From NCBI GenBank assembly GCA_964244955.1, contig CAXTKQ010000001.1, forward strand, positions 1 through 64,000: 64,000 nucleotides of DNA, written 5' to 3'. Below are positions 18,401 to 26,800 of the stretch, piece after piece (within the stretch, counting starts at the first letter, position 1; each line of letters begins with the position of its first letter). Source of the stretch: Mucilaginibacter_A sp964244955. GTDB taxonomy: Bacteria > Bacteroidota > Bacteroidia > Sphingobacteriales > Sphingobacteriaceae. The notes beneath the pieces are model-generated. The model ran no database searches. It worked only from the letters and a program-made list of their open reading frames with translations, and was not told where the DNA came from. The position numbers and the translations under genes were made by a program.

Positions 18401-18569
18401 ATACTTCTTTTACCACCTAAAAATTGGTGTTAAAATCAATTCTACTGTCATCCTTAACTTGTTTTAGGATCCCTCAGGGCAAAACAACAAGAGAACCTTG
18501 TAGGCTGCCGAAACAAGTTCGGCACGACAAAAGTATAACATCATGATTTTTAGGCGGTAAAAGAAGCAC
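18401..18569. repeat. Outward-pointing pair of dispersed elements downstream of ftsZ
   Basis: The left copy ATACTTCTTTTA (one change from the core) with CCACC spacer and TAAAAATTGGTG; the right copy has TTTTTAGGCGG and TAAAAGAAGCAC. Each has one mismatch in the 12-mer. The outer distance is 169 bp, the longest of the pairs, because another repeat sits inside. Confidence 0.75.
18446..18529. repeat. Second intergenic repeat family, inverted arms
   Basis: The arm at 18446-18471 starts TGTCATCCTTAACTTGTTTT. The arm at 18504-18529, read in reverse complement, starts TGTCGTGCCGAACTTGTTTC. The shared backbone is TGTCRT, AACTTGTTT. Similar words are common between genes of Sphingobacteriaceae as far as I recall. 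Confidence 0.6.
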
Positions 18570-18615
18570 AGACACCTCAAGTAAATTTTTAAACAGCCTT
18601 TTAAATAAATACGTC

Positions 18616-18647
18616 AAAAAGGCTCTTGCTTAAACAAGGGCCTTTTT
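18616..18647 (+). terminator. Hairpin terminator between ftsZ and the SPT-like gene
   Basis: AAAAAGGCTCTTG (18616-18628), six-base loop, CAAGGGCCTTTTT (18635-18647) followed by more T. It is placed to end dcw transcription. Confidence 0.7.
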
Positions 18648-18670
18648 TGTTGGTTTTAGGTAAGAGTTTG

Positions 18671-18695
18671 GTGCTTCTTTTGCTGATAAAAAATT
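18671..18695 (-). repeat. Degenerate dispersed element upstream of the SPT-like gene
   Basis: GTGCTTCTTTTG, spacer CTGA, then TAAAAAATT. Two changes from the core, but the left half is well kept. Confidence 0.55.
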
Positions 18696-18734
18696 ATCAG
18701 TTAATTTTGGCTATATTTATTAAAATAAACTACA

Positions 18735-19982
18735 TTGGATTTATTCGACAAAATACAAAAAAACATGGGCCCGTTAGGTCAGCACCAAAGCTGGTCGCAC
18801 GGCTATTTTTCATTTCCGAAATTAGAAGGCGAAATAGATGCCCACATGAATTTTAGGGGAAAAGAACATTTAGTTTGGAGTTTGAACAATTATTTAGGCC
18901 TGGCCAACCATCCGGAGGTACGAAAAGCGGATGCTGATGCTGCGGCTGCCTATGGAATGGCTTACCCGATGGGCGCGCGTATGATGTCAGGAAACTCAAA
19001 CCAACATGAGGCTTTAGAGAAAGACCTGGCTGCTTTTGTAGGCAAAGAAGACGCTTTTTTGCTCAATTATGGCTACCAAGGCATGGTTTCTATCATTGAT
19101 AGCTTGGTAGATAGAAACGATGTGATTGTTTACGATGCCGAATCTCATGCCTGTATCATTGACGGCGTGCGGCTGCACATGGGCAAACGCTACGTTTACC
19201 AGCATAACGATATGGTGAGTTTAGAAAAACAATTGGAACGCGCTTCTAAGTTGACAGAACAAACCGGTGGCGGCATTTTAGTGATAACAGAAGGCGTTTT
19301 TGGCATGTCGGGCGCACAGGGAAAAATTAGGGAAATTGTAGCTCTGAAAGATAAATTTAAGTTCCGTTTATTGATAGACGATGCACATGGTTTCGGTACA
19401 ATGGGCAAAACCGGTGCAGGCACACATGAAGCACAAAATTGTATCGAAGGTGTTGATGTATTCTTTGGGACTTTTGCCAAATCAATGGCTGGTATTGGCG
19501 CATTTGTGGCTTCCACCAAAACCATTGTCAATTTTATGCGCTACAACATGCGCTCCCAAACTTTTGCCAAAGCATTGCCCATGCCAATGGTGATTGGTTT
19601 AAGAAAACGCTTGGAACTGTTGATCAACCGCCCCGAACTGCGGGAAAAATTATGGACAATTGCCCGGGCTTTGCAGGAAGGTTTACGTGAGCGCGGTTTT
19701 GATTTGGGCGTTACCAATACCATGGTTACACCAGTGTTTTTAAAGGGCGAACTGGACGAAGCAACCAGCTTAACCATGGACCTCCGCGAAAATTATGGCA
19801 TATTCTGTTCCATCGTATTGTACCCGGTTATACCAAGAGGTTTAATTGTACTGCGGATCATTCCAACGGCCACACACAGTTTAGAAGATGTGCAACGTAC
19901 CTTGGATGCCTACAGCGAAGTGGCCGAAAAGCTAAAAGCCGGTTATTACAAAGTAAATAAATTTGCTTTGGCAGAGGGCTAA
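18735..19982 (+). CDS. Alpha-oxoamine synthase, probable serine palmitoyltransferase-like PLP enzyme
   Basis: A 415-residue class II PLP-dependent acyltransferase of the family that includes serine palmitoyltransferase, KBL and BioF. The cofactor motif DDAHGFGTMGKTGAG and the PLP lysine in FGTFAKSMAGIGAF (Lys249) are clear. Sphingolipid synthesis is typical for Sphingobacteriaceae, so an SPT-type condensation of an amino acid with an acyl-CoA is plausible, but substrate cannot be told from sequence. The start is TTG 18735: the conserved N-terminal segment PLGQHQSWSHGYFSFPKLEG begins a dozen codons in, before any ATG that would keep it whole. It has its own terminator downstream. Confidence 0.78.
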   Translation: MDLFDKIQKNMGPLGQHQSWSHGYFSFPKLEGEIDAHMNFRGKEHLVWSLNNYLGLANHPEVRKADADAAAAYGMAYPMGARMMSGNSNQHEALEKDLAAFVGKEDAFLLNYGYQGMVSIIDSLVDRNDVIVYDAESHACIIDGVRLHMGKRYVYQHNDMVSLEKQLERASKLTEQTGGGILVITEGVFGMSGAQGKIREIVALKDKFKFRLLIDDAHGFGTMGKTGAGTHEAQNCIEGVDVFFGTFAKSMAGIGAFVASTKTIVNFMRYNMRSQTFAKALPMPMVIGLRKRLELLINRPELREKLWTIARALQEGLRERGFDLGVTNTMVTPVFLKGELDEATSLTMDLRENYGIFCSIVLYPVIPRGLIVLRIIPTATHSLEDVQRTLDAYSEVAEKLKAGYYKVNKFALAEG

Positions 19983-20004
19983 AAAACAGACAACTGAATT
20001 GAGA

Positions 20005-20033
20005 AAGCACCGGATTTAAAAAATTTGGTGCTT
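20005..20033 (+). terminator. Hairpin terminator after the SPT-like gene
   Basis: AAGCACC (20005-20011) pairs with GGTGCTT (20027-20033), extended by an inner AAATTT-type pairing, and is followed by a run of T. Confidence 0.75.
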
Positions 20034-20201
20034 TTTTTATCAAGGAAAATTTGATGAATAATTGATCTGGTTTTTGATGCTTTTTTAACGGATAATTATC
20101 AGGCAAACCACAACTTTAAAAAAACTTACAATTGCTATTCCGTTAAAAACCACTATATTAGCTAACACAATTAAATTTAAAGCCAAACCGAAATTAACAC
20201 G

Positions 20202-20390
20202 ATGAAAAAATTTGAAGAACTTAAAAAGCTGATTGAAAGTCTGGAAGCCGATGCAGACAAGTTTTACAACAAAGGCAACAGTGCTGCCGGGACACGCATC
20301 AGAAAAGGGATGCAGGATATAAAAAACATGGCCCAAGCCATTCGTTTAGAAATTCAGGATACTAAAAATGCAGAATCTGAAAAAAAGTAA
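20202..20390 (+). CDS. Histone H1-like (Hc1-type) small DNA-binding protein
   Basis: A 62-residue, charged, helical protein (MKKFEELKKLIESLEADADK at the start, then KGNSAAGTRIRKGMQDIKNMAQ). This matches the small Hc1-like histone proteins found widely in Bacteroidota, thought to bind DNA non-specifically. It is an isolated gene with an A-rich leader. Its TAA stop overlaps a dispersed element, and a strong bidirectional hairpin follows between it and dapA. Confidence 0.82.
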   Translation: MKKFEELKKLIESLEADADKFYNKGNSAAGTRIRKGMQDIKNMAQAIRLEIQDTKNAESEKK

Positions 20391-20414
20391 TACTTCTTTT
20401 AGCGCATAAAAATC
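20390..20414 (-). repeat. Dispersed element at the end of the Hc1-like gene
   Basis: ATACTTCTTTTA (one change), spacer GCGCA, then TAAAAATC. Its left half is also the left arm of the adjoining terminator hairpin. Confidence 0.7.
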
Positions 20415-20442
20415 CGGTTATTGCTGACCGGATTTTTATGCG
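20403..20442. terminator. Bidirectional hairpin between Hc1-like gene and dapA
   Basis: CGCATAAAAATCCGGT (20403-20418) is the exact reverse complement of 20427-20442, with an 8-base loop. It overlaps the dapA stop codon and serves convergent genes on both strands. The A/T flanks give a T-run in either direction. Confidence 0.85.
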
Positions 20443-21317
20443 TTCAACTTCTGCAGTTCCTCATTGATCAAGTTAGAAATTTGAGGGTTTACCGGCACCA
20501 AAGGCAAACGCAAAGTATTTTGGCAAATACCGGAAAACTGCAATGCTTCTTTTACACCTGCCGGGTTGCCATCGGCAAACATCAAGCGTGTAAATTCAAT
20601 CAGCTTAAAATGTAAATTCCGGGCAGCTTCCCATTTCTCCTCCAAACAAAGCCGCACCATATCCGAAAACAGTTGCGGGATAGCGTTTCCAATGACCGAA
20701 ATAACGCCAACCGCGCCCAAAGCAATCATCGGCAAAGTAACCGGGTCATCACCGGAGATCAACATAAAATTGGCCGGTTTATCGCGCATGATTTGGTTAA
20801 ACTGCTCGAAATTTCCCGATGCTTCTTTTACCGCTATAATTTTGTCAACGTCATGCGCCAGCCTTACCGTTGTTGTTGCGGAGATATTGCTTCCTGTTCG
20901 GCCCGGAACATTATACAAAATCAGTGGCAAATCGGAAGCGGCAGCAACCGCTTTGTAATGCTGGTAAATGCCTTCCTGCGTGGGTTTGTTGTAGTACGGG
21001 CTAACCGAAAGGATGGCATCAAAACCTTGTTTATCAAAATTTTTTAGGTTTTCAATGGTGGCACGCGTATCGTTGCCGCCAATTCCGGCAACCAAAGGAA
21101 CGCGGCCTGCAACCGTTTGCGCCGTAAATTGCCAGATTTCCTTTTTCTCTAAAGCCGATAATGTTGCGCTTTCGCCGGTTGTTCCCAAAGAAATAAGGTA
21201 ATCTACACCATTGGCAATCAGGTTTTCGATGAGTTTTTCCAATGCAGAAAAATCAATCGAACCATCCGTTTGAAAAGGAGTAATGATGGCAACTCCGGTG
21301 CCATGAAATTTGTTCAT
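20436..21317 (-). CDS. dapA: 4-hydroxy-tetrahydrodipicolinate synthase DapA
   Basis: A 293-residue TIM-barrel lyase that condenses pyruvate with aspartate semialdehyde in the lysine/diaminopimelate pathway. GTTGE (45-49), YNVPGRTG (Tyr135) and the Schiff-base lysine in IAVKEASGN (Lys164) are present. It supplies the DAP that MurE (6427-7887) is predicted to add. Two exact copies of the 12-mer lie in frame as Val-Lys-Glu-Ala (20543-20554 and 20819-20830); the second spans the catalytic lysine itself. The gene stands alone between a shared terminator and a repeat-rich gap. Confidence 0.96.
   Translation of the reverse strand: MNKFHGTGVAIITPFQTDGSIDFSALEKLIENLIANGVDYLISLGTTGESATLSALEKKEIWQFTAQTVAGRVPLVAGIGGNDTRATIENLKNFDKQGFDAILSVSPYYNKPTQEGIYQHYKAVAAASDLPLILYNVPGRTGSNISATTTVRLAHDVDKIIAVKEASGNFEQFNQIMRDKPANFMLISGDDPVTLPMIALGAVGVISVIGNAIPQLFSDMVRLCLEEKWEAARNLHFKLIEFTRLMFADGNPAGVKEALQFSGICQNTLRLPLVPVNPQISNLINEELQKLNA
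20543..20554 (-). repeat. Exact 12-mer core inside dapA (C-terminal)
   Basis: ATGCTTCTTTTA; on the coding strand it reads Val-Lys-Glu-Ala-Leu. The A/T half is absent here, so a codon coincidence is possible. Confidence 0.5.
20819..20848 (-). repeat. Full dispersed element over the dapA active-site lysine codons
   Basis: Core ATGCTTCTTTTA at 20819-20830, spacer CCGC, then TATAATTTTGTC, which fits the full consensus read in reverse. The conserved peptide IIAVKEAS constrains this sequence, so peptide constraint and element identity cannot be separated. Confidence 0.6.
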
Positions 21318-21422
21318 TTGAATTAGAAAGCTACGAAGTTAATATTTTGTGGTTTTACAGCAGTTTTGTTAAGGAATTATTATCAAAAAAATAAAAGCCT
21401 GTTTAAATTTTATTTAGTGGTG

Positions 21423-21606
21423 TTTTGGCTAAAGCCAACCTGAATTTTACCTATCCCACGGCCTAAAGGCCGTGGCAATTGAGCCGCCTTGTTTTACAAA
21501 ATTTTTAAACCTGCTGATAACAAAACCCTACAGCATCATATATTTATTCATTGCCACGGCCTTTAGGCCGTGGATAAATATAGAGCAAAATTGGCTTTAG
21601 CCAAAA
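21423..21606. repeat. Compound inverted repeat with about 60-bp arms
   Basis: The left arm (21423-21482) and right arm (21547-21606) are imperfect reverse complements. Each arm carries two perfect internal palindromes: TTGGCTAAAGCCAA and CCACGGCCTAAAGGCCGTGG. The structure resembles REP-like or MITE-like intergenic elements. Confidence 0.8.
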
Positions 21607-21614
21607 CTATAATA

Positions 21615-21643
21615 CATCAATTTTTATGGCATAAAAGAAGCAT
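21615..21643 (+). repeat. Dispersed element, solo copy upstream of dapA and downstream of ligA
   Basis: ATCAATTTTTA, spacer TGGCA, exact core TAAAAGAAGCAT at 21632-21643. It ends 23 bases before the ligA stop. Confidence 0.8.
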
Positions 21644-21665
21644 TGAAAAACAGGCAGGACAAAAT

Positions 21666-23681
21666 TTAAGCGTTAATCATTGCCACCAATTCCTGCTCAG
21701 AAATCAACGGAATGTTCAGTTTCTGTGCTTTTTCTAATTTTGATGGCCCCATGTTTTCGCCGGCAACCAGATAATCGAGTTTGGAAGAAATACTGCCGAG
21801 GATTTTGCCGCCGTTTTGCTCGATCATCTGTTTTAATTCTTCGCGCGAAAATTGCCCGAAAACACCGGAAATAATAAAGCTTTTGCCCGAAAGTTTTTCG
21901 CTTTGCAACACGTTTGTTTCTTCTTTTACGGTGAATTGAAGCCCTGCTTTTTTCAGCTTTTCAATTTGTTCCAAATGCTGCGGAACGGTAAAATATTCGA
22001 TCAAACTTTCGGCAATACGGTCGCCAATTTCATCCACCAAAATTAGGGCGGTAAAAGAAGCATGTTGCAAAGCTTCAATGGATTTAAAATGCTGCGCCAG
22101 TTTTCGCGCCACCGTTTCGCCCACAAAGCGGATCCCTAAACCAAACAACACTTTTTCAAAAGGCATTTCTTTTGATTTTTCGATGCCCTGGATCATGTTG
22201 GTGATGGATTTCTCACCGAAACGTTCTAACTTTCGCAGTTCATCGCTGTGCTGCTTTAGTTCGTACAGATCGCTGATGTGGTGCAGCAAGCCTTTTTTGT
22301 AAAAGTTCTCGATGGTTTCGTCGCCCAGACCATCAATATTCATCGCTTTCCTGCTGATAAAATGCTGGATTTTGCCTACAATTTGCGGCGGACAACCTTC
22401 ATCATTCGGACAATAAAAAGCCGCTTCGCCTTCTTTTCGTTCCAGCAAAGTTCCGCAGCGTGGGCAATGTTTGGCATATTCAATTGGTTTGGCCGCCGGT
22501 TTTCGCTCGGCTAAATTTACGCCCGTAATTTTCGGGATGATCTCACCGCCTTTTTCTACGTAAACGGTGTCGCCTTCGTATAAATTTAACCGTGCAATTT
22601 CGTTGGCATTGTGCAAAGTGGCGCGCTTTACCGTTGTTCCGGCCAGCAAAACCGGTTTCAAATGTGCAACCGGCGTTACAGCTCCGGTGCGGCCATCCTG
22701 GTAGCCCACGCTTTCTAAAATGGTTTGTGCCGAAGCTGCTTTGTATTTGTAGGAAATGGCCCAGCGCGGCGATTTTGCCGTAAAGCCCAATTCTTCCTGC
22801 TGCGTAAAACTGTTTACTTTTAAAACGATGCCGTCAATATCATAACTCAATTTAAAACGCGCCGTTTCCCAGGTTTTGATAAAAGCCAAAACTTCCTGGA
22901 TGTTGCTGCAAAGCGCCGTATGTTCACAAACCGGGAAACCCCAGCTTTTAACGGTCTGCAAACTTTCCCAATGGGTTTTAAACTGATTTTTATGGGCATA
23001 AAAGAAGTACAAAAAACAATCCAGCGGACGTTTGGCCACTTCGGCCGAATCCTGCAGTTTTACCGTTCCCGAAGCAAAGTTGCGCGGGTTGGCGTAGGTA
23101 ACTTCGCCGTTGTCCAAACGTTCCTGGTTTAGCCTTTCAAATGCTTTTCGGTGCATAAAAACTTCGCCCCGGATTTCAAATTCCTCCGGATAATTGCCTG
23201 GTTTTAGGTGATGTGGAATGGCGTGAATAGTTTTGATGTTATTGGTTACGTCATCGCCTTTGGTGCCGTCGCCGCGGGTTACGGCGCGTATCAGTTTTCC
23301 GTGTTGGTAGTTCAGGCTGATGGAAAGTCCGTCAAACTTTAGTTCGGCCACATATTCAAAATTGCTGCCGATGGCTTTTTGGATGCGCTGGTCGAAATCC
23401 AGTAAATCCTGCTCGTTGTACGTATTCCCCAAAGAAAGCATCGGCCACTGGTGCTTCACCGTTTGAAATTCTTTGGTGATTTCCCCGCCAACTTTTTGCG
23501 TGGGCGAATTTAGGTCGAGCAGCTCCGGATATAGCTTTTCCAGTGAAGCCAGTTCGGCCAGTTTCCGGTCAAAATCCTGATCCGAAATGCTGGGCTGCGC
23601 CAGCACATAATAATTGTAATTGTGTTGTTTTAGTTCGGCAGATAAAGTTTCAACCCGCGCTTTGGCTTCTGTAAAAGTCAT
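21666..23681 (-). CDS. ligA: NAD-dependent DNA ligase LigA
   Basis: A 671-residue replicative DNA ligase, normal family length. Order of domains: Ia region (HNYNYYVLAQPSISDQDFD), adenylation domain with the active-site lysine in ELKFDG (Lys115), OB fold, a four-cysteine zinc finger (CPRCG and YCPNDEGCPP), helix-hairpin-helix repeats, and a C-terminal BRCT domain (SGKSFIISGVFGQFSREELK). Two copies of the dispersed element lie inside the coding sequence (22036-22063 and 22983-23010), both antisense to the core; neither appears to lengthen the protein. Confidence 0.96.
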   Translation of the reverse strand: MTFTEAKARVETLSAELKQHNYNYYVLAQPSISDQDFDRKLAELASLEKLYPELLDLNSPTQKVGGEITKEFQTVKHQWPMLSLGNTYNEQDLLDFDQRIQKAIGSNFEYVAELKFDGLSISLNYQHGKLIRAVTRGDGTKGDDVTNNIKTIHAIPHHLKPGNYPEEFEIRGEVFMHRKAFERLNQERLDNGEVTYANPRNFASGTVKLQDSAEVAKRPLDCFLYFFYAHKNQFKTHWESLQTVKSWGFPVCEHTALCSNIQEVLAFIKTWETARFKLSYDIDGIVLKVNSFTQQEELGFTAKSPRWAISYKYKAASAQTILESVGYQDGRTGAVTPVAHLKPVLLAGTTVKRATLHNANEIARLNLYEGDTVYVEKGGEIIPKITGVNLAERKPAAKPIEYAKHCPRCGTLLERKEGEAAFYCPNDEGCPPQIVGKIQHFISRKAMNIDGLGDETIENFYKKGLLHHISDLYELKQHSDELRKLERFGEKSITNMIQGIEKSKEMPFEKVLFGLGIRFVGETVARKLAQHFKSIEALQHASFTALILVDEIGDRIAESLIEYFTVPQHLEQIEKLKKAGLQFTVKEETNVLQSEKLSGKSFIISGVFGQFSREELKQMIEQNGGKILGSISSKLDYLVAGENMGPSKLEKAQKLNIPLISEQELVAMINA
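22036..22063 (+). repeat. Full dispersed element inside ligA (helix-hairpin-helix region)
   Basis: CACCAAAATTAGGGCGG then exact core TAAAAGAAGCAT (22052-22063). On the coding strand the core reads His-Ala-Ser-Phe, followed by TALILVDEIG. The frame differs from the Val-Lys-Glu-Ala copies. Confidence 0.75.
22983..23010 (+). repeat. Dispersed element inside ligA (adenylation domain)
   Basis: GATTTTTATGGGCA then TAAAAGAAGTAC (22999-23010, two changes). It encodes FLYFFYAHKNQ on the coding strand. Confidence 0.7.
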
Positions 23682-23749
23682 GGCACGAAGATAGGAAATA
23701 GGAAGGAGGTGTGAGGTTCGGGGTATGAGTTATTAGTACTAAGCACGCT

Positions 23750-23830
23750 ATGCTTCTTTTATCACCTAAAAATTAATATCTACCGATGAATGAAGTAACG
23801 GCGCCAATTTTATAGTGCTAAAAGAAGCAT
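23750..23830. repeat. Outward-pointing element pair, 81 bp, between sensor kinase and ligA
   Basis: Exact cores at 23750-23761 (minus) and 23819-23830 (plus). Inner halves TAAAAATT and AATTTTATAG also pair, giving a stem of about 25 bp with a 31-base loop. The right end abuts the kinase stop codon (23831-23833), so a terminator role is possible. Confidence 0.85.
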
Positions 23831-26800
23831 TTACACATTTGAGGTTTCGGTAAAAGCCTTTGTCCCTATTTGCTGCAATATAGCTATCAGTTTTTCGATT
23901 TTAATGGGTTTGGAAATATAATCGTCCATGCCGGCCTTAAAACATTCATCACGGTCTTCGGCCATGGCGTTCGCCGTAAGCGCCACAATTGCCGGTTGCC
24001 TTGCACTGTGTTTTCTGATGTGCCGTGTTGCTTCCAGGCCGTCCATTTCCGGCATTTGCATGTCCATCAAGATCACATCATGGTATTGCTGGTCAAGCAA
24101 ATGAAGCACTTCCTTGCCTGTTTCTGCCAGGCTGCCCGTATAGCCGAGCCGCTCCAGCACTTTCAAAATAAGTTTTTGGTTGATCTGGTTGTCCTCGGCC
24201 ACCATAATTTTTAACGGATAAGTGATGGCGAAATTTTTATTAAGAAGACTGTCGGGCTTGCGGTCTGCTTCGGCCTGCTTTGGCTGGTGCTGCAATGCCG
24301 ACAGGATCACGCGGCTTAAATGTTGCTGCTTCACAGGTTTTGTGAGAACGGAAGTAAACAAGTCAGGGTATTTATTCCTGGTTTCATCGCCCACAGAACT
24401 AAGCAGGATAACGGGCAATTGCTTGTGTTTTTTCTTGATCAACTGGGTAAGTTCTACGCCGTCCATTTCCGGCATTTGCATATCCGATATCACCAAATCA
24501 AAATCAGAGCGGCCACTTAATGTTTCCAGCGCATCTTTGCCCGAATGTGCCATTACCGGTTTAAGTTTCCAGTTTTCCAACTGCAATTGCAAAATTCGCC
24601 GGTTGGTGGCGTTGTCATCTACCACCAGCACCTTGCAGCCTTCCACTTCGGCCATGTTTATCAAGGTGAAAGATTTTTTGTTTTCCTGGCTTACCTTGCA
24701 TTTTATGTTGAAACTAAAGGTTGTGCCGGCCCCCAAAACGCTGCTTACCGTAATCTCGCCGCCCATCAGGTTGATCAGCCGTTCGCAAATCACCAGGCCA
24801 AGCCCAGTGCCGCCATAATTTCGGGTAGTAGAAGAATCAACCTGCGAAAATGCTTTGAACAGTTTGTCCAGTTTTTCTTCAGGGATGCCGATACCGGTAT
24901 CTTTTACTTCAAAATTAAGTTGCAGTTCGTCTCCGGCTGTTTGTGCGGCCATCGTTAATCCTAAAAACACTTCGCCTTTTGGCGTAAACTTCAGGGCATT
25001 TCCCAAAAGGTTAATCAATACTTGTCGCAAACGCATACTGTCGCCAATTAATTGGGTTGGCAGCTTGTGGTCTATCTGGTACATCAGGTCTATCCCAACC
25101 TGTGCCGCCCTTCCTGCAAGCAGGTCCAGTACTTCTTCAACACAGGTACGGATATCAAACGTATGTGGGTCAAGCTCCATTTTGCCCGATTCGATTTTGG
25201 AAAAGTCGAGGATGTCGTTGATCACGTTTAGCAAAGCTTCGCCACTATGCAATATTGTTTGGGCAAATTCGTACTGTTCCGGGTCGAGCTTCGTTTCGTT
25301 TAGCAGCGAGGCCATCCCTAACACACCGTTCATTGGTGTGCGGATCTCGTGGCTCATGGTAGCCAAAAATATACTTTTGGCCTGGTTGGCCTTTTCTGCC
25401 TCCTGTGTCTGGCTGATTAACTGTTTGTTGAGCAGAGCCATCTCTTCCGATTTTGCCAGTAGGTCCTTGTTCAGCCCCTTCAAATCGCCGGCCTGTTTAT
25501 TTACTTCTGTAGTGCGTTCTATTACTTGTTTCTCTAACAAAGCTTTTTGCCCCTGAATAAAACGGATACGGCTATGATACCAGGTGTAGGCACTGAAAAC
25601 AATTGCACATAAAGCAATTGCCCTAAACCACCAGGTGGCCCAAAAAGGGGGAAGGACGATGATTTGCAGGCCAGGAGTGGCAGGCGACCAGATACCGGTG
25701 CTATTTTTATATTTGATTTTAAAAGTATAATTGCCCGGGCCCAAATTGGTGTATGAAGCCATGGTGCGCTTGCCTACATAGTTCCAGTCTTTTTCAAAAC
25801 CTTCTAATTTGTAGGTATATTCTTTTTTATCTGCTGAGGCATAGTCAAGGGCTGCATATTCCAGCGAAATAAAAGACTGGTTATAGGAGAGGGTAATGGA
25901 TTTGGTGTAAGCAATATTTTGTTTTAAAGGCGATGGGTCGGCACTGTTTTTTGCAATGGCCAAAGGTTTATTAAACAACTGAAAGCTGGTAATGACTACA
26001 GGGGAAAAGCCTTTTTCCTTAGCTATTTTTTCGGGGTCAAAAGCATTAAAACCATTAACGCCGCCAAAATACATCATGCCGGTACGGCTTTTTAGGGCAG
26101 AATGGGCTTTAAATTCCGAACCTTGCAGGCCGTCTTCGGTAGTATAGTTTTCAAATTTGTTGCTGTCCGGGCTGTACATCGAAAAGCCCGCGTTTGTACT
26201 GATCCACATCCTGCCTTTATTGTCTTCGCGAACCGCATAAATAAGGTCGCTTGGCAGGCCTTCAGTTTTACCAAAAACCCTAAACTTACGGGTTTGCGGA
26301 TCAAATAAATTTAAGCCCGAAAACGTACTGATCCAAATATTCCCTTTATGGTCTTCAAACAAATCTGTAACGGCGTTACTGCTGATACTGTTCGTTTTCT
26401 CTTGGTGCTGAAAGTGGGTAAACGTGTTTGTTTTTCGGTCCAGTAAATCCATTCCTGCATCATAAGTGGCCACCCATAAATTATTATTCCGGTCTTCCAA
26501 TAAGGCATAAATCCGGTCGCTGCTGATGCTTTTCGGGTTTTTTGCATCAAACCGGTAGCGTTTAAAAGTTTTTGTTTTGCTGTCATAAGCAGTCAGCCCA
26601 TCGTTAAAAGTGCTGATCCAGGTTTTTTTGTCCCGCGTATGGATAATTGAATAGATATTATTGCCGCTTAAACTATTCGAGTTGGCAGGGTTATTTTTAT
26701 AGTTTGTAATTTGGTTGGTAGCTTCGTTCAGCACGCTTACACCGCTTGCCCACATCCCGATCCATAAATTACGGCTGCTGTCCTCGGCAATGTCAATCAC

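Larger units (their letters stand above)
18362..18734. other. 373-bp intergenic region with nested repeats downstream of ftsZ
   Basis: From the outside in: an outward-pointing pair of dispersed elements (18401-18429 minus, 18541-18569 plus) encloses an inverted pair of a different repeat (18446-18471 and 18504-18529). A hairpin terminator (18616-18647) and a degenerate third element copy (18671-18695) follow. No gene is seen. Confidence 0.7.
21318..21665. other. 348-bp intergenic region between dapA and ligA
   Basis: It contains a large compound inverted repeat (21423-21606) and one plus-oriented dispersed element (21615-21643). No gene is seen in it. Confidence 0.7.
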
